This document shows positions 16,800 to 25,243 of a stretch of DNA of 64,000 bases, piece after piece; within the stretch, counting starts at the first letter, position 1; every line of letters starts with the position of its first letter. The notes under the pieces were generated by a model. The model saw only the letters and a program-made list of their open reading frames with translations. It ran no database searches and had not been told where the DNA came from. A program made the translations under genes and the position numbers. Origin of the DNA: Candidatus Methanogranum gryphiswaldense (GTDB lineage: Archaea > Thermoplasmatota > Thermoplasmata > Methanomassiliicoccales > Methanomethylophilaceae). The stretch spans positions 803,093 to 867,092 of the forward strand of contig CP076745.1 of the NCBI GenBank assembly GCA_019262145.1, in the 5' to 3' direction.

Positions 16800-17954
16800 A
16801 TGGTCGAGCAGAAGGGTCTGAAGAATAGAGGTTATCTGCATTCCGATGTCGATGATAGACGTAATGCGGTAGAAAAATTCACAGGGACCACTCTTGAGAG
16901 CATCTCCAAATATTGTTTCAGTTCGGAGAAGGCCTCAAAGAATGTTGAGAATATGATTGGAGCGGTCCAGATACCGCTTGGATATGCTGGACCCGTTAAA
17001 GTAAATGGCGAATTCGCAAAGGGGGAGTTCCTCATACCGCTTGCGACCACAGAGGGAGCACTCATAGCTTCCATATCAAGGGGAATGTCGGTCATCAATG
17101 ATGGTGGAGGGGTCAACACCTTGGTCCTCCAGGATATGATGACAAGAGCTCCTGTTTTTCGTGTCAGAGATATAAAACACGCTAAGGAAACTGTTGATTG
17201 GATAGAGAACAATATTGACCTACTCGATCAGGCAGTATCGGGGACGACAAGTCACGGCAAGCTCCACGATGTTGAATCTTTCATCGACGGACGGGGACTT
17301 TATCTCAGATTCTCTTTCAATACTGGAGATGCAATGGGAATGAATATGGCCACCATCGCAACGGAAGCAGCATGTGAGGTCATACAAAACAATACAGGTG
17401 CCGAAATGGTCTCCGTTTCTGGAAATCTCTGCAGCGATAAAAAGGCCGCAGCGATCAATCTTATCAAAGGACGCGGAAAAAGTGTTGTTGCAGAGGCCAA
17501 GATACCAAAAGATGTGGTTGAGAACAGGCTTCATACAACAACGGACCTCATCGTCGAGATAAACTATAGGAAGAATCTCGTTGGCAGCATACTTGCTGGT
17601 ACTTTGGGAGCTAACGCACATGCGGCAAATATGGTAGCCGCCATGTATCTAGCAACAGGACAAGATCCGGCCCAAGTGGTTGGCGGTAGCATGTCCATTA
17701 CAACATGCGAGAATGTGGATGGCGACCTTTACATATGTGTGAGGATGCCCACCGTTGAAGTCGGTACGGTCGGAGGCGGTACAACACTCCCCTGTCAGTC
17801 GGAAGCATTGAGCATGATGGACTGTTTAGGTGAAGGTAAATCCAAAAAATTATCAGAGCTAGTAGCAGCAACCGTATTAGCAGGAGAATTATCCACGCTT
17901 GCCGCTCAGGCTTCTGGACAGTTGGGAAAGGCGCATAAGGAACTTGGACGCTGA
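16800..17954 (+). CDS. hmgA: 3-hydroxy-3-methylglutaryl-CoA reductase
   Basis: A 384-residue class I HMG-CoA reductase, which makes mevalonate for archaeal isoprenoid lipids using NADPH. Visible are the substrate-binding ENMIGAVQIPLGYAGPV (about 50-66), the catalytic Glu in TTEGALIAS (about 83-91), the cofactor motif DAMGMNM (about 177-183) and GTVGGGTTLP near the C-terminus. The start at 16800 (MVEQKGLKNRGYL) fits the TATA spacing; the frame stays open 17 codons further upstream but without support. It is followed four bases later by pheT. Confidence 0.95.
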   Translation: MVEQKGLKNRGYLHSDVDDRRNAVEKFTGTTLESISKYCFSSEKASKNVENMIGAVQIPLGYAGPVKVNGEFAKGEFLIPLATTEGALIASISRGMSVINDGGGVNTLVLQDMMTRAPVFRVRDIKHAKETVDWIENNIDLLDQAVSGTTSHGKLHDVESFIDGRGLYLRFSFNTGDAMGMNMATIATEAACEVIQNNTGAEMVSVSGNLCSDKKAAAINLIKGRGKSVVAEAKIPKDVVENRLHTTTDLIVEINYRKNLVGSILAGTLGANAHAANMVAAMYLATGQDPAQVVGGSMSITTCENVDGDLYICVRMPTVEVGTVGGGTTLPCQSEALSMMDCLGEGKSKKLSELVAATVLAGELSTLAAQASGQLGKAHKELGR

Positions 17955-17958
17955 TAAA

Positions 17959-19623
17959 ATGCCAGTTATTAATTTCAAATATGATGACCTCTGCGGTCTG
18001 ATGGGAAAAAAGGTCCCTCAGGAGACCCTAATTGATAAAATACCAATGATCGGTGCTGACATGCACGATACTGAAGGTAATGAGAATGAGATGTCTGTCG
18101 AATTCTTTCCAGATCGTCCAGATCTATTCAGTGTGGAAGGTCTGGCAAGAGGCATGAGGGCCTTTTTGGATATAGAACCAGGACTCAAGACATATCCTGT
18201 AATTAAGACGAATATATCTGTCACTACAGATTCCAAGGTCACAAAAATAAGACCGTATTTCTTATGTGCAGCAGTATTCGATGTTGAAATATCGGACGAA
18301 TTTCTTAGATCGATGATGGAGCTTCAAGAAAAACTTCATATCACCATAGGAAGGAAAAGAAGCAAATTCGCAATAGGTATACACGATTTGGATAAGGTCG
18401 AGTCGCCTTTCACATATACGGCTTTAGAGCCTCACGATATAAGATTCGTTCCTCTTGCCAAGACTGAGGAGATGGATCTTGCAGAGATATTGGTGAAGCA
18501 CGAGAAGGGAATGGCATATGCGCATCTTCTTGATGGGTTAGAAGAATATCCTGTGATACTCGACAAGAATGGGAATGTCCTTTCATTTCCACCAATAATC
18601 AACGGTTCTCTGACCACCGTCACCACCAAGACACACAATCTGTTCATAGATGTGACTGGAATGGATAGAAAAGCTGTGAAGGGTGCATTGGATATCGTTG
18701 TCACCGCACTCGCGGAGCGTGGCGGCATTATCGGAACTGTCGATATGAAAGGTAACGAGAACTGTACCTCTCCTAATCTTGATCCTCTGACAAGGACCAT
18801 ATCATCAGCCGCATGTCAAAGATTTATCGGCGTAAAGCTGGGGAACGACGGCATCATCAGATCGCTCAAGAGAATGGGAATGGATGCCAGTGTTGATCCA
18901 AGGGATCAGGATGCGATAATCGTCAAATATGCTACCACAAGACTTGACATAATGCATGATGTCGACTTATTCGAGGATGTTGCCACAGGATACGGATTTG
19001 AGAAATTTGGAAGTCAGTATCAGGTCAATCAGACCATAGGGCATCTCAGTGCCGATACAACATTCTCTGAAAGTATCAAGGATATAATGGTAGGTCTGGG
19101 TTTTACTGAAGTAATGACCCTCACATTGAGTAACGAAAAAGATGAATTCGAGATCTCAGGTCTTCCGAAAATAGAATCTGTGAAGGTGACCAATCCTATA
19201 ACCGAGGAACACACGTGCCTAAGATCGTATCTTATGCCCAGTCTTATGAGAATATTGAGGCACAACAAACACCGCGATCTTCCTCAAAGGATATTTGAGG
19301 TAGGTTATGTCATAAAGGATAACAAGACCGTTCTGCATCTGTGTGTTCTTGCCACTGCATCGAAGGCATCATTCACAGAGATTAAGTCCATTGCCGAGGC
19401 CGTATTGAGAGAGACCTCCACAGAGCACACACTCTCGGTGTGTCCTTATACAACGTTCATCAACGGAAGAGGAGCATTCGTCAACATAGATGGCAGTCCG
19501 GCAGGAGTCTTTGGAGAGATATCTCCTAAAGTGATAACAGATTTTGATATGAACCATCCTGTCATGATGTTTGAGATAGACCTCACGCCAATAATATCAA
19601 AAAAAGCAGGGAAAATGTTCTGA
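17959..19623 (+). CDS. pheT: Phenylalanyl-tRNA synthetase beta subunit
   Basis: A 554-residue archaeal-type PheT, the non-catalytic partner of PheS in charging tRNA-Phe. Landmarks are VEFFPDRPDLFSVEGLARG (about 50-68) of the B1 region and DVDLFEDVATGYGFEKFGS in the B5 region. The family length of about 550 residues matches. The ATG (MPVINFKYDDL) lies four bases after the hmgA stop, so translation is probably coupled. The pheS gene is not in the window. Confidence 0.95.
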   Translation: MPVINFKYDDLCGLMGKKVPQETLIDKIPMIGADMHDTEGNENEMSVEFFPDRPDLFSVEGLARGMRAFLDIEPGLKTYPVIKTNISVTTDSKVTKIRPYFLCAAVFDVEISDEFLRSMMELQEKLHITIGRKRSKFAIGIHDLDKVESPFTYTALEPHDIRFVPLAKTEEMDLAEILVKHEKGMAYAHLLDGLEEYPVILDKNGNVLSFPPIINGSLTTVTTKTHNLFIDVTGMDRKAVKGALDIVVTALAERGGIIGTVDMKGNENCTSPNLDPLTRTISSAACQRFIGVKLGNDGIIRSLKRMGMDASVDPRDQDAIIVKYATTRLDIMHDVDLFEDVATGYGFEKFGSQYQVNQTIGHLSADTTFSESIKDIMVGLGFTEVMTLTLSNEKDEFEISGLPKIESVKVTNPITEEHTCLRSYLMPSLMRILRHNKHRDLPQRIFEVGYVIKDNKTVLHLCVLATASKASFTEIKSIAEAVLRETSTEHTLSVCPYTTFINGRGAFVNIDGSPAGVFGEISPKVITDFDMNHPVMMFEIDLTPIISKKAGKMF

Positions 19624-19627
19624 TAAC

Positions 19628-20098
19628 ATGAACGTAGGGGATTCGTTTCCGCAATTTGTTCTCAAGGATGAGGACGGAATGGAAGTAGACAGTAATATGC
19701 TGAAAGGTATACGTTACGTCATATACTTCTATTCCAAAGATGGCACAGCGGGATGCACAAAAGAGGCTTTAGACTTCACAGGAAATTATGTAAAATTCAT
19801 GTTCAGGAACATACCTGTATTCGGTGTAAGTAAAGATTCTCCTGAAACACACAAGAAGTTCAAAGAAAAGAACGATCTGAAGATAAAATTGCTAAGTGAT
19901 CAGGATCACAACCTTATGAGTAGAGTGGAGGCTTGGGGCCCTAGGACAATGTATGGCAAGGTCACCGAGGGTGCCATTAGATCCACATTCATAATTGGCA
20001 AGGATGGGAATATAGAAGCTGTTTGGAAAAAAGTAAAAGTAGATGGCCACGCAGACATCGTTCTTGCAAAAGCTCTGTCATTGTATAAGGATTTATGA
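19628..20098 (+). CDS. Peroxiredoxin, BCP/PrxQ type
   Basis: A 156-residue thioredoxin-fold peroxidase. The peroxidatic Cys is in GTAGCTKEA (about residues 40-48), where most relatives have TPGCT, so the usual proline is an alanine. SKDSPETHKKFKEK is also typical. It starts four bases after pheT and its 3' end overlaps the convergent etfA stop by six bases. Confidence 0.9.
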   Translation: MNVGDSFPQFVLKDEDGMEVDSNMLKGIRYVIYFYSKDGTAGCTKEALDFTGNYVKFMFRNIPVFGVSKDSPETHKKFKEKNDLKIKLLSDQDHNLMSRVEAWGPRTMYGKVTEGAIRSTFIIGKDGNIEAVWKKVKVDGHADIVLAKALSLYKDL

Positions 20099-21163
20099 AT
20101 TGAGCATTTTGTCCATTTCTGCAAGTATCTGATCTGCATTGCCTAATATGAATTCATCGCAAAGATCCTTAATTGGGGCATCTGGGTCTGTATTCACAGC
20201 AATTATCTTTTTTGCCGAACCTATTCCTGCCTTATGCTGTATGGAACCAGATATTCCGAATGCGATATACACGTCCGGAGCTACATTACGTCCGGACTGT
20301 CCTACCTGTCTATTCTGAGGCATCCAGCCCTTATCCACCAATGCGCGCGAACAGGATACCGAAGCTCCGATCTTGGCAGCTATCCTCTCAGCTACGGCAA
20401 TGGATTCTTTTTTTATGCCCTTTCCAAGCGATATCAGGATCTTAGCTTTTGAGATATCTGATTCGATCACTTTTTTTCTTTCAGATGAGATGATATCCTT
20501 TAGATCATTGTTGGTTGCTTGACGATACATCACTGTTCCTTTTCTTCCTATCTGCGGTTGAGGCATTGGAAAAGTTCCGGGGCGTACAGTTGCCATTTGT
20601 GGAAAATTGCTGCAGGAGATGGTGGCAATTATATTACCTCCAAAAGCAGGTCTGGTCATTAAAAGGGCCCTTCCATTCATGCTAAGTTCGGTGCAATCGG
20701 CAGTCAGTCCTGTAGCCAGTATGGCAGCAACTCTTGGAGCAACCTCCCTTCCTCTCGATGTCCCACCGATCAATATAACAGCAGGATTTATGCGGTTCGC
20801 CACATCTGCTATTGCATCAGCATATGCTTCTGGATGATATGTGGCAAGGGTCTTGTCCTTTACATGATAAAGCGTGTCTATACCATAGGCGAATATGTCG
20901 TCATAAAGCATTTTTACATCATTATCTCCAATGATAATTCCGATCGTACGGGAATCGCTAATGTTCTTGAGTTTACCTATAAGCTCTATTGATACATCGA
21001 CGACCTTTAGTTTATCGTCTATTATTGATGTTTCAATCCACACGAGATTGTCTTCTGCTGTGGATTGATTTAGGTTATATTGTTGGAGCATTCCCGGTGG
21101 CAGACCGTTCTCATTATTGGTCCCACAAGATCCTCCGCTGGAACATGTGCTGCAATCGCTCAT
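20093..21163 (-). CDS. etfA: Electron transfer flavoprotein alpha subunit with Cys-rich N-terminus
   Basis: A 356-residue EtfA. The C-terminal FAD-binding region is clear (RQVGQSGRNVAPDVYIAFGI, GSIQHKAGIGSAKKIIAVN). The N-terminus has an extension MSDCSTCSSGGSCG with three cysteines that is not part of the usual ETF alpha fold and could bind metal. It forms a heterodimer with EtfB, encoded immediately upstream with an ATGA overlap, and carries electrons to or from the adjacent FAD dehydrogenase. Confidence 0.93.
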   Translation of the reverse strand: MSDCSTCSSGGSCGTNNENGLPPGMLQQYNLNQSTAEDNLVWIETSIIDDKLKVVDVSIELIGKLKNISDSRTIGIIIGDNDVKMLYDDIFAYGIDTLYHVKDKTLATYHPEAYADAIADVANRINPAVILIGGTSRGREVAPRVAAILATGLTADCTELSMNGRALLMTRPAFGGNIIATISCSNFPQMATVRPGTFPMPQPQIGRKGTVMYRQATNNDLKDIISSERKKVIESDISKAKILISLGKGIKKESIAVAERIAAKIGASVSCSRALVDKGWMPQNRQVGQSGRNVAPDVYIAFGISGSIQHKAGIGSAKKIIAVNTDPDAPIKDLCDEFILGNADQILAEMDKMLNS

Positions 21164-21927
21164 TTGATCCCCTCCAATATGTGTTTGGCCGCCGTTGATG
21201 GATCGGTGCCATCAATTATTGTGCACTTATGTTCGGATTTTGGAGAATATGAGTATACTATCTTTGTTTTCGATCCTTTGAGGCCTACAGAAAATATACC
21301 TAATCCCAAAGATACGCGGTCTAAGGTCTGTATCTCTTTTTTTGCCGCTTCCAAATGCATTGATATTGAAGGCAGACGACGATTGAGGTCTCCTTGAGAA
21401 ACAGAGATCAGAGACATATGCGGAAGTTTGCATGTGCGTATCTCATCACCGTAATTTTGTATCACGGTCATACCAGTAAGATCTCTTGAGATCCCTTCTA
21501 CATAGTAGAACTGTGGTATGCATAGCATCCTTGAAAGTTCTGCTGGCACTTGTGCAGTATCTCCATCTGCTGCTTGTTTACCGCAAAATATGTGGTCATA
21601 ATCAGGTGCGATCTTATTGACGAACGCCGTCAGTGTCCTGGATGTTGCGTATGTATCCGCACCTGCAAATGCCTTATCCGACAGCAGATATGCTTCATCC
21701 GCACCTAGTTCCAGACATCTTAGCAATGCTTCTTTGGCCTGCAAAGGACCCATTGTTACTGCGACTATACGATCCTCATTATTTTTTATTCTATTGATCA
21801 TATCCAGTGCATATTCGCAATATGGATCCAATATCGATGGTACGCCAGTTCTTATGAGGTTGCCGTTCTCATCGACGTTGATCATTGTAGTATCTGGAAC
21901 TTGTTTGATCATAAGTAAAAATTTCAT
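21160..21927 (-). CDS. etfB: Electron transfer flavoprotein beta subunit
   Basis: A 255-residue EtfB starting MKFLLMIKQVPDTTMINVDE. The VAVTMGPLQAKEALLRCLEL block and GADEAYLLSDKAFAGADTYA are family signatures of the AMP/FAD-binding subunit. The ATG at 21927 overlaps the stop of the upstream FAD dehydrogenase gene (ATGA), which decides this start over an upstream in-frame Met. Gene order glcD-etfB-etfA resembles ETF-linked lactate or glycolate dehydrogenase complexes. Confidence 0.94.
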   Translation of the reverse strand: MKFLLMIKQVPDTTMINVDENGNLIRTGVPSILDPYCEYALDMINRIKNNEDRIVAVTMGPLQAKEALLRCLELGADEAYLLSDKAFAGADTYATSRTLTAFVNKIAPDYDHIFCGKQAADGDTAQVPAELSRMLCIPQFYYVEGISRDLTGMTVIQNYGDEIRTCKLPHMSLISVSQGDLNRRLPSISMHLEAAKKEIQTLDRVSLGLGIFSVGLKGSKTKIVYSYSPKSEHKCTIIDGTDPSTAAKHILEGIK

Positions 21928-23462
21928 CTTACCACCATGTTTCCGGGGTTCAGTATCCATTTTGGGTCCAGGACATTCTTGATCTCTTTTATTTCATTGA
22001 GTCCTTTTTCTCCATACATCATCGATATGTATTCTATTTTCAATTTACCGATGCCGTGTTCAGCACTAGGGGAGCCATTCAGCGCAATTGCTTTAACAGC
22101 TAGTTTCCGGTAAGCCTCTTTGGCACGGTTTATATCATCCATATTCTTCAATATGATCTCTACATGAAGATGCCCGTTTCCGATGTGTCCGAATATCACA
22201 TATTCCAGATCGTACGTGGCAAGGACCTCCCTGTAATAATCCATCATTGTATCCAGATTTACAAGAGGAACGGACATGTCGGTGCCCATCTTATGCATGC
22301 CTGGATTCCCTCCTTTCAACGATGCGACATAATCGAATATGGATTGAGGTACTGAATGTCTGAACGCAAAGAACCTCTGTCTATCTTTTAATTCATGCCC
22401 GCACCAGCTGTTTTCCAGAGACCCGTTGTGTCTGGATGCTATTTGATCTATCTGTAAATAGCGATCTTCAATTTTTTCATCATATGGAAGATCGAAGAAA
22501 ACTGCAGAACCAGCATTATCTGGAAGATCAGGCATATCAGTGAACTTGGGATCCTTCCTTCTGGATGCTCTGATAAGATCCAATGATCCTGTATCAAAAA
22601 ATTCTATAAATTCAGGGTGAATCTCGGACTCAACGAATTCTTTTACGAAATCGTAAGCATTTTGGTCATCTGGAAAGAAAATAATGCTGGACATAAGGGG
22701 ATGCCAAGGTGCAAGATATATGTCTGCTTCAGTAATAACTCCAAAAATTCCTTCACTTCCAATAAAGACATCCACAGCATCCACATCTTTCGATGTCATG
22801 ATACCTGTAGCATTTTTTATTCCAAGTCTAAAATCATATGTGGGTACCTTGATCATTACACCATTTGAAAATATGATCATGCCGTCCTTTGCTTTCAATT
22901 TATCACGTTCGAGATCGAGTACATCTCCGTTTGAAAGCACGATCCTAATGCGTTTGACCCAGTTTCTTGTTGGACCATATTTGAATGTCCTTGGTCCTGA
23001 TGCATTTGTTGAGATGTTTCCTCCGATGGAACCATTGAGTTCGGTTGGGTCAATTGGGTAAAATAGTTCTGAATTCTTTGCAATATCAATAGCTCCTTCA
23101 GATAATTCTTTGAGACCATCATATGATCTCTTTCTGATGAGGTCATTCAATCCATTTATTGTAACAGCTGGTTGAAGTCTTACATAAACGCCTTTTTCAT
23201 TGCTTCCAATCCCGATGACCCTGTTCATTTTTTCAAGGGTCATGACATCTCCCCCGTTGGGAACTGCTCCGCCACATACTCCAGTGCGCATTGCGGATAT
23301 TGTTATCGTCCTTCCTGAAGCTGAGGTCTTTTTGAGAACTTCAATAACCTCGGATTCGTTTGTAGGCATATACAGGACATCTGCTGTACCTGTCATTTTG
23401 GATTCATCCGTCAAATAAGGGGAGGTTTTTTCCAAATTTTTGGATATCAACATATCATTCAT
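21924..23462 (-). CDS. FAD-linked 2-hydroxyacid dehydrogenase (GlcD/LctD-like)
   Basis: A 512-residue flavoprotein of the vanillyl-alcohol-oxidase fold. The FAD-binding part includes TISAMRTGVCGGAVPNGGD (about 54-72) and ELNGSIGGNISTNASGPRTF (about 140-159). The C-terminus has VIFGHIGNGHLHVEI and SAEHGIGKLK. It would oxidise a 2-hydroxyacid such as lactate or glycolate and pass electrons to the EtfAB pair encoded downstream. The substrate is not determinable. It overlaps the CoaD/DUF84 fusion gene by eight bases. Confidence 0.9.
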   Translation of the reverse strand: MNDMLISKNLEKTSPYLTDESKMTGTADVLYMPTNESEVIEVLKKTSASGRTITISAMRTGVCGGAVPNGGDVMTLEKMNRVIGIGSNEKGVYVRLQPAVTINGLNDLIRKRSYDGLKELSEGAIDIAKNSELFYPIDPTELNGSIGGNISTNASGPRTFKYGPTRNWVKRIRIVLSNGDVLDLERDKLKAKDGMIIFSNGVMIKVPTYDFRLGIKNATGIMTSKDVDAVDVFIGSEGIFGVITEADIYLAPWHPLMSSIIFFPDDQNAYDFVKEFVESEIHPEFIEFFDTGSLDLIRASRRKDPKFTDMPDLPDNAGSAVFFDLPYDEKIEDRYLQIDQIASRHNGSLENSWCGHELKDRQRFFAFRHSVPQSIFDYVASLKGGNPGMHKMGTDMSVPLVNLDTMMDYYREVLATYDLEYVIFGHIGNGHLHVEIILKNMDDINRAKEAYRKLAVKAIALNGSPSAEHGIGKLKIEYISMMYGEKGLNEIKEIKNVLDPKWILNPGNMVVR

Positions 23463-24399
23463 CCCATATACGAGGAATCATAGCTGCCATCACAGACTGT
23501 TCTGTTAATGTCTTTCTGTCAATAAGACCTTTACTAAGAAGGCCTATTGCTCCTTGTTTTTGCCCAATATCCATGTTCCCATATATCTGGTGTACAGCTT
23601 CTCCAACAGTATACCCGTCACGGACCAATTTTGCGATCGCATCAGGATATTTGAAGCCCATTCCCGTACCAATCGTCAATTTTCCTTCACGATCAAGTAT
23701 TGCACAGTATTGAAAATCATATAGTCCATCCGGCATTTCAAAGACTCCTGCCTCTATACCTACTGCGATATCATGAGAACCTAAAGAATTCTTAGCCCTG
23801 TTTATCGCACCCTGACGTGTCTCCATTTCAAAAGGTTGAGGTGAAACGCCACTGTCTGCAGCTATGGCAGTTATTTTTACATTTTCAAATATGCGTTCCA
23901 TAACTGAACGCACAGCCTCTACTTTTACATGATTTGCAGAACCGACAACAATGTCCGGAACGTCTATTTTGCCATTTTTTGCATATTTGCCTTTTAAAAT
24001 ATCACTTGCATTGATTTTTTTTCCATCAGATGCTTTGATGATGGGGACGGTGACTATATTCAAAGGTTTGATCCCTCTATTTATTCTATCATTCCTTATC
24101 TTTTCGGCATTGTGAAATGTTTCGGCAGACACTACAAGTACGTCAACTGTGTCCATTTCTACAGGACCATATAGATTGTCGATCACACTCAAAGTGTATG
24201 GTTTCCCCAAAGTGTCCAGATATTTTTTTAGATTGACTTCTCTGATATACAGCGGTACTGTGTCGTCTCTGTTCTGGGATGCCATTATGTCAGAGGTTAT
24301 TCCCACTAGGACAGAATCACCTAATTCAAATGCTTTATCGATGAGTATTTTATGACCATCATGTAGAACATCGAATGTACCGGCCACAGCCGCTTTCAT
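23455..24399 (-). CDS. Fusion: phosphopantetheine adenylyltransferase + DUF84 (XTP/ITP phosphatase)
   Basis: A 314-residue two-domain protein. Residues 1-145 are an archaeal phosphopantetheine adenylyltransferase, the CoA-synthesis step making dephospho-CoA, with the nucleotidyltransferase motif GTFDVLHDGHK at 7-17. Residues 150-312 match DUF84 inosine/xanthosine triphosphatases (DIVVGSANHVKVEAVRSVME, METRQGAINRAKNSL, VGIEAGVF), which remove non-canonical purine nucleotides. Both parts keep their core motifs, so both are probably active. It lies four bases after the DUF2116 gene in the srp54 operon. Confidence 0.88.
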   Translation of the reverse strand: MKAAVAGTFDVLHDGHKILIDKAFELGDSVLVGITSDIMASQNRDDTVPLYIREVNLKKYLDTLGKPYTLSVIDNLYGPVEMDTVDVLVVSAETFHNAEKIRNDRINRGIKPLNIVTVPIIKASDGKKINASDILKGKYAKNGKIDVPDIVVGSANHVKVEAVRSVMERIFENVKITAIAADSGVSPQPFEMETRQGAINRAKNSLGSHDIAVGIEAGVFEMPDGLYDFQYCAILDREGKLTIGTGMGFKYPDAIAKLVRDGYTVGEAVHQIYGNMDIGQKQGAIGLLSKGLIDRKTLTEQSVMAAMIPRIWDE

Positions 24400-24403
24400 G
24401 ATA

Positions 24404-24610
24404 TCACAGTCCGATCATGGCGATCACGACAACAGTGATCGTAACGATCACTATCCAAATTATCATGAGTTTTCTTATTTTCTTTTTAGCATCTGCTCCG
24501 GCCGATTCTTTACAACTATCGCTGCAGAAATGACCCTCGCCTATGAACGCCTTGCCACAGACCTCGCAATGTCTGTGTTGTGGAATCTTGTCCGAAAAAA
24601 TGCCTGTCAT
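24404..24610 (-). CDS. DUF2116 family zinc-ribbon membrane protein
   Basis: A 68-residue protein with a short zinc ribbon (HCEVCGKAF and HFCSDSCKES; four Cys) followed by a single C-terminal membrane helix (MIIWIVIVTITVVVIAMIGL). This is the DUF2116 layout, archaeal and of unknown role. Its position between trmY and the CoaD fusion in a tight operon supports its reality. Confidence 0.82.
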   Translation of the reverse strand: MTGIFSDKIPQHRHCEVCGKAFIGEGHFCSDSCKESAGADAKKKIRKLMIIWIVIVTITVVVIAMIGL

Positions 24611-24644
24611 AATCAGTTATCTCTGTTCAGATTAAAAATATTGG

Positions 24645-25238
24645 TCAGGATAGATACCTGTCCATTTCGTTATGAACAATTATCATGCAATGATCAGCGT
24701 GCAGGCTGTAAGGTCCTAAGCATATTTTATCTGGATTCCTTGCAAGCAGAGCATTTTCTTCATCCTCTGTAAGATCTCTGTTATCTCCCAAAACAAATAT
24801 TGGATCCTTTGGAAAATCATATTTGCTACAATCGGTGCCATCTTCCTTGAGGTATACGAATGATCCCTTTGATGAGAGATGTTCAAGGACGTCATCAAAT
24901 GACATTTTGGAAACATAAACACCGGGTGAGGATTTTATCTCCTCTCCTTCTGGTATTTTTTTCAAAAGTGCATTCCTTATCAAAGAAGAAGTACTCCTCT
25001 CATCTGGATTTAGATATCTCATGTCTTCTCCACAGAACCTAATGGTCTTTGGTGCGGCAATTCCTCCTTCCAGAATAAGAAATACATCAACATCTTTACG
25101 TAGATCGTGACTTAAGAAAAATGCTGAATTGACACATCTGCATAATATGTCTAGTCTTCCAGCGCCACCAGCGATATCGTCTAGTTTGAAATCGCCGGTA
25201 GTAATGGCCTTATGACCAGTAATCACGAAATACCTCAT
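24645..25238 (-). CDS. trmY: tRNA (pseudouridine54-N1)-methyltransferase
   Basis: A 197-residue SPOUT-fold methyltransferase that converts pseudouridine 54 of archaeal tRNA to N1-methylpseudouridine using S-adenosylmethionine. Landmarks are YFVITGHKAITTGDFKLDDI near the N-terminus, RKDVDVFLILEGG in the middle, and the cofactor knot FVLGDNRDLTEDEE near residues 160-173. I prefer the ATG at 25238 to a GTG three codons upstream. It starts five bases after the srp54 stop. Confidence 0.92.
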   Translation of the reverse strand: MRYFVITGHKAITTGDFKLDDIAGGAGRLDILCRCVNSAFFLSHDLRKDVDVFLILEGGIAAPKTIRFCGEDMRYLNPDERSTSSLIRNALLKKIPEGEEIKSSPGVYVSKMSFDDVLEHLSSKGSFVYLKEDGTDCSKYDFPKDPIFVLGDNRDLTEDEENALLARNPDKICLGPYSLHADHCMIIVHNEMDRYLS

Positions 25239-25243
25239 TTGTC

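Noticed and set aside
16650-16841. 64-residue N-terminal extension of the membrane protein at 15576-16649
   Set aside because: It would cross the hmgA TATA and start codon on the opposite strand and adds no membrane-like residues.
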